A stretch of DNA of 7,046 nucleotides from a bacterium. Lineage in GTDB: Bacteria; Chloroflexota; Dormibacteria; UBA8260; Bog-877. The notes beneath the pieces were generated by a model. That model did not search any database and was not told the DNA's origin. It saw nothing but the letters and a program-made list of their open reading frames with translations. Each line of letters begins with the position of its first letter. The first letter of the stretch is position 1. Below, piece after piece: positions 6,145 through 7,046 of this stretch. The stretch is taken from positions 1 to 7,046 of the forward strand of contig JAKAWF010000171.1 of NCBI GenBank assembly GCA_021817025.1, given 5' to 3'. A program made the position numbers and the translations under genes.

Positions 6145-6150
6145 ATTGTA
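6145..6150 (-). promoter_or_regulatory. Possible -10 box before the phosphomannomutase gene
   Basis: TACAAT on the minus strand, in the only AT-rich patch of the 87-nt manC/mutase spacer, about 33 nt before the GTG. I find no convincing -35 at 16-18 nt upstream. It may be an internal promoter giving a short leader of about 25-30 nt, or chance; the gene could equally be read through from manC. Confidence 0.3.
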
Positions 6151-6198
6151 GGGGGGTGGCCGCTTGGGAGCGGGGCCGCGACGACCTCGGCAGGGCTC

Positions 6199-7046
6199 TC
6201 ACAGGAGATCGGTGCGGTCCGCCTCCCGGAGCTGCTCGACGACGCGGCTGACCTCCTGCACCCGGCTGAGCGGGCACACCAGGAGGGCGTCCTCGGTGTC
6301 TATCACCGCCAGGCCCGATCCGCCCAGGATCGCCACCAGGCGGCCAGCGTCGGAGTCCACGAAGCAACCCTCACTGTCCAGGAGCAGCGCCTCTCCTCGG
6401 GCGACGTTGCCCAGGTCGTCCACCCGACCGGCATCGACGGCCACTTGGCGGAGATCGGCAAACGATCCCAGATCGGACCAGGGCAGGTCGGTCGGCAACA
6501 CCGCCAGCCGTCGACTTCGTTCCAGCACCAGCCGTTCCACCACCCCGGTTGGGACTCTCGCCCAGGCGGCCGCAAACTGGCTGGAAGAGGCCTCTCCGGC
6601 TCGCACCGCCCCTTGGACCGCAGCCGCCACCTGGGGGGCGAAGCGCTCCAGCTCCGCCAGCAGGAGCGCGGCCGGCCAGGCGAACAGGCCGGTGTTCCAC
6701 AGGTAGGTGCCGGCATCCATCAGGGCGGCCGCCCGTTCGGGCGCGGGCTTCTCAACAAATCCCAGCGCCCGCGACATCGGCAGCGCGGCCTCCGGCAGGC
6801 CAGCCACCCGAGCCAGCTCCCCGCCCATCTCCACGTAACCGAAGCCGGAGGCGGGCCAGCTCGGCCGCAGTCCGACCGTCACCAGCAGCTGTCCCAGCTG
6901 GGCCCACCACGCCGCCGACAGAAGGACCCGAGAAACGGCCTCCCGACCGGGGATGTAGTGGTCGGCGTGCAGTGAGACCATGACCGGATCGGGGCTCAGC
7001 CGAAGCGACTCCAGGGCGGCCCAAGCCAGCGCGGGGCCGGTGCCTC
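6199..7046 (-). CDS. manC: Mannose-1-phosphate guanylyltransferase, 5' end outside window
   Basis: 281 residues of a nucleotidyltransferase that makes GDP-mannose from GTP and mannose-1-phosphate. The frame stays open to the right edge; the Met at 6981 is internal, because 21 upstream codons (GTGPALAWAALESL... in frame) supply the 'TAPA.ALAAL' helix of the family that precedes the ADH motif. Numbering from the window edge: ADH (26-28), VTVGLRPSWPASGFGYVE (55-72), FVEKP (96-100), YLWNTGLFAW (114-123), WSDLGSF (189-195; WSDVGSW is usual), and the late DTEDALLVCPLSRVQEV (249-265). The GGxGTRLWPLSR loop should lie just outside. The protein stops after the nucleotidyltransferase fold, so it lacks the C-terminal isomerase cupin of long ManC/AlgA; a separate cupin gene is found two genes downstream. 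It is the first gene seen of the GDP-mannose block. Confidence 0.9.
   Translation of the reverse strand, partial: GTGPALAWAALESLRLSPDPVMVSLHADHYIPGREAVSRVLLSAAWWAQLGQLLVTVGLRPSWPASGFGYVEMGGELARVAGLPEAALPMSRALGFVEKPAPERAAALMDAGTYLWNTGLFAWPAALLLAELERFAPQVAAAVQGAVRAGEASSSQFAAAWARVPTGVVERLVLERSRRLAVLPTDLPWSDLGSFADLRQVAVDAGRVDDLGNVARGEALLLDSEGCFVDSDAGRLVAILGGSGLAVIDTEDALLVCPLSRVQEVSRVVEQLREADRTDLL

Noticed and set aside
6160..6173. Hairpin CCGCT/AGCGG in the manC-mutase spacer as a terminator
   Set aside because: Only 5 bp, followed on the minus strand by a C run and not by U residues; too weak to call.
5797..6975. Plus-strand open frame of 392 codons across the mutase and manC genes
   Set aside because: It spans two clearly coding genes and their spacer on the other strand; the translation is Gln/His/Arg-rich without recognisable structure.

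Overview
The window is GC-rich, with strong G/C bias at third codon positions by eye, and every gene I can support lies on the minus strand. Protein content (single-domain ManC, an EESGG-type phosphohexomutase, a free-standing mannose-6-phosphate-isomerase-like cupin, a class III aminotransferase, an NAD(P)-type aldehyde dehydrogenase and an acyl-CoA dehydrogenase) fits a free-living heterotrophic bacterium of a high-GC lineage such as Actinomycetota or Chloroflexota/Dormibacterota-like soil bacteria. That placement is inference only: there is no rRNA or other phylogenetic marker here. I see no mobile element, tRNA, CRISPR array, phage gene or toxin-antitoxin pair.

In transcription order (right to left), the first block is a nucleotide-sugar cassette. 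It holds a mannose-1-phosphate guanylyltransferase (6199 to beyond 7046, 5' end outside the window), a phosphomannomutase/phosphoglucomutase (4651-6111), a small cupin resembling the isomerase domain of bifunctional ManC/AlgA (4275-4664, overlapping the mutase by 14 nt), and an unrecognised polytopic membrane protein (3325-4200). Together the first three could cover fructose-6-P to mannose-6-P to mannose-1-P to GDP-mannose, the donor for glycans, glycolipids and capsule. The two halves of the usual bifunctional enzyme are here separate genes on either side of the mutase.

A 368-nt non-coding gap (2957-3324) separates this from a second, catabolic block: a GabT-like class III aminotransferase (1616-2956), an aldehyde dehydrogenase joined to it by a 4-nt ATGA overlap (111-1619), and the first 35 codons of an acyl-CoA dehydrogenase (1-105) starting 5 nt after the dehydrogenase stop. 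The arrangement fits breakdown of an omega-amino acid: transamination to a semialdehyde, oxidation to an acid, then (after CoA activation) alpha,beta-dehydrogenation. The exact substrate cannot be read from the sequence.

The most interesting non-coding signal is the leader of the aminotransferase. It has four successive hairpins in about 125 nt, one of which carries in its loop a sequence complementary to the downstream Shine-Dalgarno. A 15-nt leader motif that includes the Shine-Dalgarno is shared with the mutase gene, and a canonical G-quadruplex pattern lies just before the membrane-protein gene. Overall this is mostly ordinary metabolic DNA; I see no clear new defence or mobile system.
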